Below, piece by piece: positions 1-8,609 of a stretch of 44,063 nt of DNA; the first letter of the stretch is position 1; each line of letters starts with the position of its first letter. The DNA is from Bradyrhizobium sp. Its GTDB lineage: Bacteria > Pseudomonadota > Alphaproteobacteria > Rhizobiales > Xanthobacteraceae. The translations under genes were made by a program, and so were the position numbers. The stretch lies in the NCBI GenBank assembly GCA_028290305.1, contig JAQGKC010000107.1, positions 1 to 44,063 on the forward strand. The letters run 5' to 3'. The notes under the pieces are model-generated. The model saw nothing but the letters and a program-made list of their open reading frames with translations, was not told the DNA's origin and did not search any database.

Positions 1-1340
1 TGTTGATGCTGTGGACGGCTCCTCCACCGGCACATCGGTACCATGGATGTGGGCGCTGTTAGGGCTCCCACGATTCAGAGGAGCGAGCCATGCAGACGAT
101 AATGACAATCGGTTTAGACATCGCCAAGTCGGTTTTCCAGGTTCACGGCGTTGACGCTGGCGGCCAGGTCATTGTTCGCCGGCAATTGAAGCGTCGCTAT
201 GTCCTGATGTTCTTCCAGAGGCTGTCGCCATGTCTGGTCGGCATCGAATCCTGCGGCTCAGCGCACCACTGGTCACGCGAACTGCAGGCACTGGGTCACA
301 CCGTGCGGTTGATGCCTCCGGCCTATGTGAAGCCCTACGTCAAGCGGCAGAAGAACGATGCGGCCGACGCGGAGGCCATTTGCGAGGCAGTCACCAGGGC
401 CAACATGCGGTTCGTGCCGACCAAGAGCCCCGAGCAGCAGAGCGGCTTGGTGCTGCACCGCACGCGTCATCTGTTCATCCGTCAGCAGACCGCGGTGATC
501 AATGCAATCCGGGCCCATCTTGCCGAGTTCGGGATCGTTGCACCGGTCGGGCGTCACGGTGTCGAGGAGCTGCTCAATGTCGTCGCCGATCCAAACGACA
601 AGCGAATTCCAGAGATAGCTCGTGCGTGTCTCTCGGCACTCGGGGCTCAATTGCGGAGGATCAAGGAGCATATCCTGGAGTTCGACCGGCAGATCAGGGC
701 CTGGCAACGATCCAACGAGATGAGCATGAGGCTCGATGAAGCTCCCGGCGTCGGTCCGGTGCTGGCCACTGCTGTGGTCGCTGCCGTAGCTGATCCAAAG
801 TCATTCCGATCGGGGCGCAACTTCTCGGCCTGGATCGGCATCGTGCCGAAACAGCACTCGAGTGGAGGCAAGAACAGGCTCGGCAATATAAGCAAACAAG
901 GTGACCGCTATCTGCGCGGCCTGTTCGTGGCCGGCGCGCTTGCTGTGATCCGTTACGCCAAGATCCATGGCACCAGACATCGGCCCTGGCTCACGGCCTT
1001 GCTGGCGCGGCGGCCGACCAAGGTTGCTGCTATCGCGCTCGCCAACAAGATCGCACGAATGGTCTGGGCCATGATGGTCAAAGGCGAGCGATACAAGGAA
1101 CCCGTCGCGCTTGCGCGGTAAACGAGATCGCGCCGAACAACCGGCGTGATGTGAAGGTTGGGAGGGCGAACAGCACGTAATGCAGAGCCGGTCGATCCGG
1201 CGATCAGGACAACCCACTTGTGCCATAGCATTCTTGAATGCGAGTTGTTGGTCGGGACCTGATCCGCGGAGGGCATTATGGCCAGCGGTCAAGTGAACCG
1301 CATTAAAAGGCCGGACACATGGCTGCACCGACCAATGCTG
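1..1340 (+). mobile_element. IS110-family (IS1111 group) insertion sequence, left end cut by window
   Basis: The element consists of a DEDD transposase gene with non-coding flanks, the usual IS110 layout. The downstream flank before unrelated sequence is about 200 bases, longer than the visible upstream flank, as in IS1111-group elements. A weak subterminal inverted pair may be CCTCCACCGG near 21-30 and the CCGCGGAGGG stretch at 1264-1273. IS1111 elements have short subterminal rather than terminal repeats and make no clear target duplication, so the exact ends cannot be fixed from one copy. The right boundary given is a guess. Confidence 0.55.
90..1121 (+). CDS. IS110/IS1111-family transposase
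   Basis: This 343-residue DEDD recombinase moves its IS by cutting and strand exchange at guide-RNA-specified sites. The RuvC-like N-terminal domain shows the acidic residues in GLDIAK (Asp near 10), GIESCG (Glu near 53) and KNDAADAEAICEA (Asp pair near 90). The C-terminal Tnp_20-type domain has the typical APGVGPVLA helix-hairpin-helix segment near 240-250 and the conserved FSAWIGIVPKQHSSGGK stretch. The wording GSAHHWSRELQ and VKPYVKRQKND places it with the IS1111 group. AGAGGAG at 77-83 is a good ribosome site six bases before the ATG. The gene is intact and full length. Confidence 0.95.
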   Translation: MQTIMTIGLDIAKSVFQVHGVDAGGQVIVRRQLKRRYVLMFFQRLSPCLVGIESCGSAHHWSRELQALGHTVRLMPPAYVKPYVKRQKNDAADAEAICEAVTRANMRFVPTKSPEQQSGLVLHRTRHLFIRQQTAVINAIRAHLAEFGIVAPVGRHGVEELLNVVADPNDKRIPEIARACLSALGAQLRRIKEHILEFDRQIRAWQRSNEMSMRLDEAPGVGPVLATAVVAAVADPKSFRSGRNFSAWIGIVPKQHSSGGKNRLGNISKQGDRYLRGLFVAGALAVIRYAKIHGTRHRPWLTALLARRPTKVAAIALANKIARMVWAMMVKGERYKEPVALAR

Positions 1341-1563
1341 CAAAACGTGAAAAAAGCTCTTGCCAACTCGGGGCCGTCCCGCTTACGCCAGAAGCAGCCA
1401 TTCGTCTATAAGTGCTACCCGTTCCCACTTTCTCGCGGGCCAGGAACGTTCTCCTGAGCTGCATCCACTGCCCGGCTGACAGCACAGTGATCGGTTTAGG
1501 AGCGCAATTGCGCGTCCTAGCGATGCCGCGCCAAGGCCGAAACGCCCAACAAAGGAATGCGTC
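1122..1563. other. Gene-free stretch: IS right flank plus degenerate sequence
   Basis: The first 150-220 bases are probably the right non-coding end of the IS1111 element, where members of that group encode their guide RNA. The remainder, up to the TTG start at 1564, has no convincing gene. Minus-strand reading frames from about 1303 to 1607 are short and show no recognisable motif, though they could be relics of another transposon. Confidence 0.4.
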
Positions 1564-2502
1564 TTGTCCCACTTGAGTGAAGTCGTCGTCGCCATCCCGG
1601 ATATCATTTCGAACTCATATTTTCCGGCGATTGCCGCCGTTGAGCTTGGCTATTTCCGCGAGCATGGCGTCGATGCATCGATGCGCCTGATGGCGCCGGT
1701 GGAGCGAGCCTATGAGGCCCTCCGTGCCGGCGAGGTTCAGTTCGTGGCGGGGTCTGCCCATTCGATGCTGTCGGCGTTTCCGAACTGGAACGGCGGCAAG
1801 CTGCTGTGTGCGCAATCGCAGGGACTGTACTGGTTCCTGGTGATGCGTGCGGACCTGAACGCCCGAAAGGGCGACATCAACATCGTCAAGGGCAAGCGCA
1901 TCGGTGCGGCGCCCTGGGTGGGGATGACATTCAAGCACCTGCTGTTCAATGCCGGCATCGATATGGAAAAAGACAACGTGATGGTCCAGCCCGTCGCGTC
2001 GACGATCGCAGCCAATGTCAATTTCGGGCTGTCGGCGGCGCAGGCGTTGGAGGCCGGCGAGATTGATGGCTTCTGGGCCAACGGCATCGGCACCGAGATT
2101 GCGGTGCGACGGGGCGTCGGCACGATCGTGCTCGACGTGCGTCGCGGCGACGGTCCGGCCGGCTGTTTCGATTATACGTTTGCGTCGGTGGCCACCACGG
2201 ACGCATTTATCCGCGACACCCCCGACGTCGTGAAGGCCTCGATCATCGCCGTGTCGCAAGCGCAAGCCGCTCTGAAGGCCAACCCCGAGCTGGCGTTTTC
2301 CATCGCGGAGAAATTCTTTCCGGCGGCCGAAGCGGCCATGATCGTGGACGTGGTGCGCCGCGACTTGCCGTTCTACGACACGGCCATCACGCCGGCTGCG
2401 GTGACCGGGATGAATGCATTTGCCCGCCAGATGGGCCACCTCACCGCGGACGTCGACTACAAGGACGTGGTGGCGCCGGAGTTCATGCATCTCTGGGGCT
2501 GA
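1564..2502 (+). CDS. NMT1/THI5-like (NitT/TauT type) substrate-binding protein without signal peptide
   Basis: This 312-residue protein has the fold of the periplasmic binding proteins of nitrate/sulfonate/taurine importers. It shows the opening ELGYFREHGVDASMRLM, the segment GEVQFVAGSAHSML, and GEIDGFWANGIGTEIAVRRG in the second lobe. Unlike the two other binding proteins in this window it has no hydrophobic or twin-arginine leader, because the mature-type sequence begins within ten residues. The start is TTG, supported by AAAGGA at 1551-1556 seven bases upstream; no in-frame ATG lies nearby. The missing leader could mean a cytoplasmic sensor or enzyme of the THI5 kind, or a gene whose leader was lost on IS arrival. 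It stands alone and converges with the CoxSG gene, with only 24 bases between the stops. Confidence 0.75.
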   Translation: MSHLSEVVVAIPDIISNSYFPAIAAVELGYFREHGVDASMRLMAPVERAYEALRAGEVQFVAGSAHSMLSAFPNWNGGKLLCAQSQGLYWFLVMRADLNARKGDINIVKGKRIGAAPWVGMTFKHLLFNAGIDMEKDNVMVQPVASTIAANVNFGLSAAQALEAGEIDGFWANGIGTEIAVRRGVGTIVLDVRRGDGPAGCFDYTFASVATTDAFIRDTPDVVKASIIAVSQAQAALKANPELAFSIAEKFFPAAEAAMIVDVVRRDLPFYDTAITPAAVTGMNAFARQMGHLTADVDYKDVVAPEFMHLWG

Positions 2503-2526
2503 CCGCGCCTTGGGCGAAATCCGCGG

Positions 2527-3741
2527 CTACCGGCGCCGGCGAAACATCCGCAGGATCGGATGCAGCAGCGCCACCAGTCGCGCTTTCATAAAGTCTTTCA
2601 GCAGGGAGCCCGCGTGCAGCGGCGCATCGGTCGCGACGTGGTCGCCACGGCCGCTTAGCCTGGCTTCCATGTTGGCCGCAAAGACATCGACGATGCGTTT
2701 CGTCAGATCGTCCATGATGCCGCCACGGCCGAACTGGGCCAGCGGACCGGCGATCAGCGCCCGGATATCGAGATCGACCCTGGTGGCCGCGCCAGCTTCA
2801 AGCGCCGACAGCGCATATTCGATCTCACCCGTCGCTCGCGAGCCGGCCCCCGTATCCTGCCCGCTTCCCAGGATCAATCCACGAAAATTGTCATCGTCAC
2901 GTTCGATCCGCGCCGCACCGGAGAACGACGCCGTGATCGGTCCGAGCTTGACAGTGAACTGCCCTTGCACACGATTGTCGACGGGTGGCCCAATGAGGCG
3001 GGCGCCGGGCAGGCAGGCGGCGACGCCCTCGATATCGGCGAAAAAGCGCCACACCTCGTCGCGCGGACGATCGACATTGATCGACTGATTGATCCGGATG
3101 TTCGGCTGCTTTGAGCCAAGACCGCCGGATGTCGCCGCCGTCTTCGGCGCATCGTGCGGAAGCGGGGATGGCGTCGTCGCGACTGCCGGTCCCGTCGCCG
3201 TCATGCCTTGCGACAGGCGCGCGCCGACCGGCCCCAATGGCAGATCGCGTTCGACTTCAGCGGTGTGCTCGATATGCAGCTTCTCGGCCAGCACGCGCTG
3301 CACGGCACGAACGATGCCGGCATAACCCGTGCAGCGGCACAGATTTCCGCTCAACTCGAGACGGACCCGCGCTTCGTCGGCATCCGGAATCCGCATCACG
3401 ATATCCCGCGCAGTCACCAGCATTCCGGGGGTGCAGAACCCGCACTGCAAGCCGTGCTCCAGCGAAAACGCCCGGCGCAATCTGACGATGACGGGATCGT
3501 TCTCGAGACCTTCGATCGTGACAACCGACGCGCCGTCACACAGCGTCGGATAGGTGACACAGGATCGCGCCGGCTGGCCGTCGATAAGCACGGTGCAGGC
3601 GCCGCACACGCCCTGCTCGCAGCGCAGGTGCGTGCCCGTCAGCCGCAGCTTTTCACGCAGCACGTCGGCCAGATGGGTCCGCGGTTCGACGCCCTCGGTC
3701 ACCGCCTTGCCGTTGACCGTGAGTTGAAGCTGTCTGATCAT
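2527..3741 (-). CDS. CoxS-CoxG fusion: 2Fe-2S subunit of molybdenum hydroxylase joined to SRPBCC (CoxG) domain
   Basis: Residues 1-155 form a complete xanthine-dehydrogenase-family small subunit. Plant-type cluster cysteines are at 41, 46, 49 and 61, and the second cluster cysteines at 100, 103, 135 and 137 (QCGFCTPGM, NLCRCTGY). A linker of about 55 residues rich in Pro, Ala and Thr leads to an SRPBCC/CoxG domain at about 212-370 (DEVWRFFADIEGVAACLPGA). The tail is basic (FRRRR at the end). CoxS passes electrons from the molybdenum centre to FAD; CoxG of CO dehydrogenase is thought to help membrane attachment or cofactor maturation. Here both are one 404-residue chain. It is the last gene of the ten-gene operon and its start overlaps the CoxM stop by four bases. 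Confidence 0.9.
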   Translation of the reverse strand: MIRQLQLTVNGKAVTEGVEPRTHLADVLREKLRLTGTHLRCEQGVCGACTVLIDGQPARSCVTYPTLCDGASVVTIEGLENDPVIVRLRRAFSLEHGLQCGFCTPGMLVTARDIVMRIPDADEARVRLELSGNLCRCTGYAGIVRAVQRVLAEKLHIEHTAEVERDLPLGPVGARLSQGMTATGPAVATTPSPLPHDAPKTAATSGGLGSKQPNIRINQSINVDRPRDEVWRFFADIEGVAACLPGARLIGPPVDNRVQGQFTVKLGPITASFSGAARIERDDDNFRGLILGSGQDTGAGSRATGEIEYALSALEAGAATRVDLDIRALIAGPLAQFGRGGIMDDLTKRIVDVFAANMEARLSGRGDHVATDAPLHAGSLLKDFMKARLVALLHPILRMFRRRR

Positions 3742-4559
3742 GCGAGCGCCTGTCTGAATGCGCGCTGCATCACCGTCGTCTGCTGGCGTACCGCAACAGG
3801 ATTGGTGATGCCGCGGGCGGCCAGCGCAGCGGCGACGGCGGTTTCGTCCAGTTCAAGCCCGTCACTGCGCCGCAACGGCCGGAAATCCGGAAGGATGATC
3901 TGCCTGCCTTCGGTGGCGCCGAACGTCATGCGAAAAATATCCCGCTCTGCGTCGATCTTGACGGCGCCGACGGCCATGGCGAATTCGCCGGTCTTTCGGC
4001 ACAGCTTCTGGTAGCCCCATTTTGAGTGAGCCGAGAGCCGAGGAATTCGAATTGCGACAAGGATTTCACCGTCGCCCATGGCGTTTTCAAATGCGCCGGT
4101 GATGAAGTCGTCGATCGTCACGGTTCGGCGTCCACCCGGTCCCGCGATGATGCAGGAAGCACCGAGCCCGCATAAGGCGGCCGACCAGTCGGCGGCGGGA
4201 TCGGCATGACAGATGCTGCCACCAATGGTGCCGCGGTTGCGCACCGCGCGATAAGCGATGTTGGCGGCCACGGCGGGAAGCATGGCCAAGCCGTCGCGCG
4301 GCAACTTGCCGTCTTCGACGCTCGCCGTGGTGACGCAGGCGCCGACGGTCAGGCTATCGCCGTTGTCATCCACTTGCGTCATCTCGGCGATGCCGGTGAT
4401 GTCGATGAGAAGGCGGGGCCGAACAAGGCGCAGGTTCAGCATCGGCCCGAGAGATTGCGCGCCGGCGACAACGGTTGCGTCGCCGCCGGACTGCAACAGC
4501 AGCGCCACCACCTCGGCAACGCTGTGCGGCCGCACGATATCGAACGCTACCGGCTTCAT
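3738..4559 (-). CDS. Molybdenum hydroxylase FAD-binding medium subunit (CoxM-like)
   Basis: This 273-residue subunit carries the FAD that hands electrons from the iron-sulfur subunit to the final acceptor. The N-terminal FAD domain has AGAQSLGPMLNLRLVRP near residues 33-49 and the second FAD motif NRGTIGGSICHADPAADW near 112-130, both close to the CoxM pattern. The C-terminal CO_deh_flav_C domain follows from about 165. Start and stop overlap both neighbours by four bases (ATGA type), so CoxL, CoxM and CoxSG are translationally coupled and should form one heterotrimer or its dimer. Confidence 0.93.
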   Translation of the reverse strand: MKPVAFDIVRPHSVAEVVALLLQSGGDATVVAGAQSLGPMLNLRLVRPRLLIDITGIAEMTQVDDNGDSLTVGACVTTASVEDGKLPRDGLAMLPAVAANIAYRAVRNRGTIGGSICHADPAADWSAALCGLGASCIIAGPGGRRTVTIDDFITGAFENAMGDGEILVAIRIPRLSAHSKWGYQKLCRKTGEFAMAVGAVKIDAERDIFRMTFGATEGRQIILPDFRPLRRSDGLELDETAVAAALAARGITNPVAVRQQTTVMQRAFRQALA

Positions 4560-6925
4560 CGGCCGGCCTCCGCCGCGGGCAGCGATCCGCGCTGCAGCGC
4601 TTCGAGAATGCGCCCGGGAGTCACCGGCAGGTCATGAACCGCAACGCCTCTGGATTTCAGCGCATCGTTGATCGCGCACAGCAAGGCTCCCGGCGGCCCC
4701 ACCGCACCGCCCTCGCCGATACCTTTAACGCCGAATTCGGTGTACGGCGACGGCGTCTCCATGTGAAAGATGCGAACATCAGGCACTTCGGTGGCGCCCG
4801 GCAGCATGTAGTCAATCAGCGTGGAGGCCAGCGGCTGGCCCTGCGCATCGAACGGCGTGGCTTCGTACAGGCAGGAGCCAATGCCCTGCGCGGTGCCGCC
4901 GCAGATCTGCCCGTCGACAATCATCGGGTTGATCATGGTGCCGCCGTCCTCGACTACAATGTAATCGAGAATCTCGATCAGCCCGGTGCCGGGATCGACC
5001 GCCACCACGGCCGCATGGGTCGCATAGCTGAAAGTGCCGAGATCGCTGCCGGCACGATAGCCTTCGACCGCTTCGAGCCCGCCGCGATCGACTCCCGACG
5101 GCAGATTTTGCGGCTGAAGGTACCAACAGCGCGCCACCTCGCGCAGGCTGACGCTGCCGCCCTTTCCGTGCACTAGCCCGTTCGCAACGATGACGTTGGC
5201 GGGATCGTCCTGCAGCAACCACGCGCCGATCGCCGCCGCGCGCGTCGCAATGATCTTCGACGCCGCGGCCACCGCGCCGCCGCCCATCACGATGCCGCGC
5301 GAGCCCCAGATCGACGTCGAATACGGTGTGTTCAGCGTATCGCCCTGCATGATCTTGATGCGGTCGAAATCGATCCCGAGAATTTCATGGGCGATTTGCG
5401 CGAACGTGGTCTCGTGGCCCTGGCCGTGGGAATGGGTGCCGACCTTGACCTCGAGGTCGCCGTTCACCGTCAGCTTGACGCTGGCCTGCTCATAGCCGGG
5501 CACGATGGGCCGGCCCCAGGCGGCCATCACCGAAGTCCCCATGGCCCCCTGCTCGACAAAGAATGACAGGCCGATCCCGATCAGTCGGCCATCGGCCTCG
5601 GCGCATTGCTGGCGCCGGCGCACAGCAGCAAGATTGATCTTCTCCACGGCCAGCCGCAGGCAGGCCGGATGATCGCCGCTGTCGAACTGTTTTCCCGTCG
5701 CCGCCGTATCGTTCATCTGCGCGGGATGCACCATGTTGAGAAGCCGCAGCGCGTAGGGCTCCATGCCGATCTCATGGGCGATGGAATCCATACAGGCTTC
5801 GATTGCGAGGCAGACGCCGGGCCGCGCAACACCGCGATACGGCAGGATCGGGCATTTGTTGGTGGCGACTGCCGTGGAGCGGCAGCGATAGGCCGGGATG
5901 ATGTAGGGACCAGGCAGAAGGTTGGCGATCTGCGCGGCTTCCACCGAGGAAGACACCGGATAGGCCGAGTAGGCGCCGGCATCCACATGCGCCACACAGT
6001 CCAGCGCCAGGATCCTGCCCTCCGCCGAGGCGTAGCAGGTGATGTCGTAGTGATGTTCCCGGCAGTTCGCATTGGCGCTCAGATGCTCGCGGCAATCCTC
6101 CAGCCAGCGCACCGGATGGTCGAGGCGCCGGGCCAGCCAGGCGATCGCCACCTCCTCGCAGCTCAGCAAGCCCTTGTAGCCGAACCCACCGCCGACATCT
6201 GGCGAGATCACCCGGATGTCGCCGTCGGGAATGCCCAGGGTCTCGGACAGGCCGGTCTGCACGCAATGCGGAAACTGCGTCGAGCTGATGATGGTCAGAT
6301 ATTTGAGACGGGCATCGCGATAGCCGATGACGCCGCGGCCCTCCATCGGAAACATGCAATGTCGCGACGTGCGGATGCGGTGGTTCACCTTGACGGCGGC
6401 TATTGCCGCGACGTCCTCGATCGCGGCCTCACGGCGGAATTCGACCACCGCGTTGTTGTCCCATTCGTCGTGCACCAGCGGCGATCCATCGATGCACGCC
6501 GCCAGCATGTCGACGATCGCCGGCAGTTCGTCGTATTCGACGACAACCGACTGCGCGATATCTTCCGCTTCCGCGCGGGTCGGCGCGTAGCACATGGCGA
6601 CCAGTTCGCCGACATAGCGCAGCTTGCCGGTAGCCAGGATCGGCTGGACGGATCGCTTGAAGTTCTTGCCGGGGGGCGCCGACAGGATCGGATTGACGTC
6701 GGCCAGGTCGCCGGCGGTGAAGACGCAATCGCGAAACTGTTCGGGAATGGTGACCCCGGTCAGCCGCGCATGGGCCACCGGACTCCGCACGAAGGCGACT
6801 TCCTGCATGCGGTCGAGCGAGATATCGCCGACGTATTCGCCGCGGCCGCGCAAAAACCGGTCGTCCTCCTTGCGCAGAACGGATCGACCGACGCCAAATC
6901 CCTGCAGCTCGTCAATGATGTCCAT
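4556..6925 (-). CDS. Molybdenum hydroxylase large subunit (xanthine dehydrogenase/CoxL family)
   Basis: This 789-residue catalytic subunit binds the molybdopterin-cytosine-dinucleotide type cofactor and hydroxylates its substrate with water-derived oxygen. Landmarks are GGGFGYKG at about 245-252, PYRGVARPG at about 362-370, and the molybdenum-facing Glu in GIGEGG near 738. The active-site loop PYRGVARPG is not the AYxCSFR loop of true form I CO dehydrogenase, so CO oxidation is unlikely and hydroxylation of an aromatic N-heterocycle or aldehyde is a better guess. It is full length. It overlaps the upstream GMC gene by 14 bases and CoxM by four. Confidence 0.93.
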   Translation of the reverse strand: MDIIDELQGFGVGRSVLRKEDDRFLRGRGEYVGDISLDRMQEVAFVRSPVAHARLTGVTIPEQFRDCVFTAGDLADVNPILSAPPGKNFKRSVQPILATGKLRYVGELVAMCYAPTRAEAEDIAQSVVVEYDELPAIVDMLAACIDGSPLVHDEWDNNAVVEFRREAAIEDVAAIAAVKVNHRIRTSRHCMFPMEGRGVIGYRDARLKYLTIISSTQFPHCVQTGLSETLGIPDGDIRVISPDVGGGFGYKGLLSCEEVAIAWLARRLDHPVRWLEDCREHLSANANCREHHYDITCYASAEGRILALDCVAHVDAGAYSAYPVSSSVEAAQIANLLPGPYIIPAYRCRSTAVATNKCPILPYRGVARPGVCLAIEACMDSIAHEIGMEPYALRLLNMVHPAQMNDTAATGKQFDSGDHPACLRLAVEKINLAAVRRRQQCAEADGRLIGIGLSFFVEQGAMGTSVMAAWGRPIVPGYEQASVKLTVNGDLEVKVGTHSHGQGHETTFAQIAHEILGIDFDRIKIMQGDTLNTPYSTSIWGSRGIVMGGGAVAAASKIIATRAAAIGAWLLQDDPANVIVANGLVHGKGGSVSLREVARCWYLQPQNLPSGVDRGGLEAVEGYRAGSDLGTFSYATHAAVVAVDPGTGLIEILDYIVVEDGGTMINPMIVDGQICGGTAQGIGSCLYEATPFDAQGQPLASTLIDYMLPGATEVPDVRIFHMETPSPYTEFGVKGIGEGGAVGPPGALLCAINDALKSRGVAVHDLPVTPGRILEALQRGSLPAAEAGR

Positions 6926-8609
6926 CGTGCACCCTAACCGATTCCGTGCGTGTCACGCGTGGAGCAGCCCGCAGCAAGTCCCGGCCGCGGATGATGTCGG
7001 CTGCCTTCTCGGCGATCATGACGACAGCGGCGTTGATGTTGCCGCCGACCATGTCGGGCATCACCGAGGCATCAACGACACGCAAATGCGAAACGCCATA
7101 GACGTTCAAATTTCCGTCGACCACAGCCAGCGCGTCGTCGGCCGGTCCCATCTTGCAGGTGCCCAGCGGATGGTGGGTCGTAATGGCCGTCGATGTGATG
7201 AAGGCATCGAGTTCGGCATCGGACGGATCTGCCTTCTCGGGCCTGGTTTGCCGGCCGATATAGGCCGACAACGGCGCCTGCTTGCCGATCTGCAAAGCGA
7301 GGCGCATGCCGGCACGAAGCGTCACCAGATCCTGCTTCGACGAAAAGAAATTCCATCGGATCAGCGGCGCGGTGTCCGGATTGCCTGCGGCCAGCGAGAC
7401 GGTACCGTGGCTTTCCGGACGCAGCAGGACGACGCGGCAGGCGAAACCATCGACATACGGCTTCACGAACGGCTGCAGGTAGGGATGCGCGTCCATCGGC
7501 GCCGCGCGAAAAATCAGCTGGATGTCGGCAATGCTCTGGCCGGGATCGCTCCTGACGAAGCCGGTGAAGCCCGAGGGCAGTTCGGTGGCGACGCCGGTGC
7601 CGAGGACATAGGCCTTGAACAGTTCGCGGATAAAACGGTCCAGCCTCATTTTGCCGACCAGCGGCCCCGGCGATTTGCGCTGATAGTCGACCGCCGCCGA
7701 GATGTGGTCCTGGAGATTGCTTCCGACGCCCTTCAACGCACATTTCAGCGCGATACCGTGTTCGGCCAGTTGCGCGGGATCGCCGATGCCAGACAGCATC
7801 AGCAACTGCGGGGAGTTGATCGCACCGCCGGCGAGGATCACTTCCTTGTCCGCATGGACGGCGTGCACCCTGCCCTTGCGTTTATACCTCACGCCTATGG
7901 CGCGAGCACTGTCGAACAGGATTTCGCTGGTCAGCGCCCGCGTCAGCAGCGTCAGGTTTTTTCGCTTCAGGGCCGGCCGCAGATAGGCATCCGCCGCGCT
8001 GCAGCGCCTGCCGTTGCGAATGGTATATTGCAGTGTTCCCAGACCTTCCTGCTCGACGCCGTTGTAATCGGGATTTGTCGCAAGCCCGGCAGCGACGCCG
8101 GCATCCACATAGGCCTGCACCAGCGGATCGTCATAGCGGGCGCTGGTGGTGGCGACCGGGCCATCGCCACCGCGATAGGCGTCGACACCGCCCTCCCAGC
8201 TTTCCTGCTTTTTGAAGTAAGGCAGCACATCCTCGTAAGACCAGCCGGACAGACCGGATGCGGCCCAGCGCTCATAGTCGCGACGATGGCCTCTGACATA
8301 GTACATGGCATTGACGGAAGACGACCCGCCGATCACCTTGCCGCGGGCGCACTCCACCGTTCGCCCGTGCAGTCCGGGTTCGGGCTCGGAGAAATACATC
8401 CAGTCGTGCAAACGCTCGCCGATCAGCTTGCCCCATCCGAGCGGAATCGTGATCCGCGGATCCCAATCCCAGCCGCCCGCCTCCAGCAGCAACACCGTCG
8501 AACGGCCGTCTTCGGTCAGGCGGTTGGCGAGAGTGCAGCCGGCCGATCCCGCCCCAACGACGATATAGTCAAAGCTGTGTTTCAACATGTCCACCGCGGT
8601 GGCATTCAC
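6912..8609 (-). CDS. GMC-family FAD-dependent oxidoreductase (choline dehydrogenase-like)
   Basis: This 565-residue flavoenzyme oxidises an alcohol to an aldehyde or ketone. The dinucleotide fold DYIVVGAGSAGCTLANRL lies at about 14-31, GMC signature 1 (GKVIGGSSSVNAM) near 90, signature 2 (GAINSPQLLMLSGIG) near 260, and the catalytic His in THHPLGTCKMG near 490. A GTG at 8609 overlaps the preceding stop as GTGA; an ATG seven codons later (8588) is the alternative start. Pyridoxine 4-oxidase is also a GMC enzyme, so an hydroxymethyl-substituted heterocycle is one possible substrate. The sequence alone does not show the substrate. Confidence 0.92.
   Translation of the reverse strand: MNATAVDMLKHSFDYIVVGAGSAGCTLANRLTEDGRSTVLLLEAGGWDWDPRITIPLGWGKLIGERLHDWMYFSEPEPGLHGRTVECARGKVIGGSSSVNAMYYVRGHRRDYERWAASGLSGWSYEDVLPYFKKQESWEGGVDAYRGGDGPVATTSARYDDPLVQAYVDAGVAAGLATNPDYNGVEQEGLGTLQYTIRNGRRCSAADAYLRPALKRKNLTLLTRALTSEILFDSARAIGVRYKRKGRVHAVHADKEVILAGGAINSPQLLMLSGIGDPAQLAEHGIALKCALKGVGSNLQDHISAAVDYQRKSPGPLVGKMRLDRFIRELFKAYVLGTGVATELPSGFTGFVRSDPGQSIADIQLIFRAAPMDAHPYLQPFVKPYVDGFACRVVLLRPESHGTVSLAAGNPDTAPLIRWNFFSSKQDLVTLRAGMRLALQIGKQAPLSAYIGRQTRPEKADPSDAELDAFITSTAITTHHPLGTCKMGPADDALAVVDGNLNVYGVSHLRVVDASVMPDMVGGNINAAVVMIAEKAADIIRGRDLLRAAPRVTRTESVRVHDGHH

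Noticed and set aside
1615..2490. Minus-strand 291-codon frame opposite the binding-protein gene
   Set aside because: His/Arg-rich shadow of a GC-rich gene; no motif or ribosome site.
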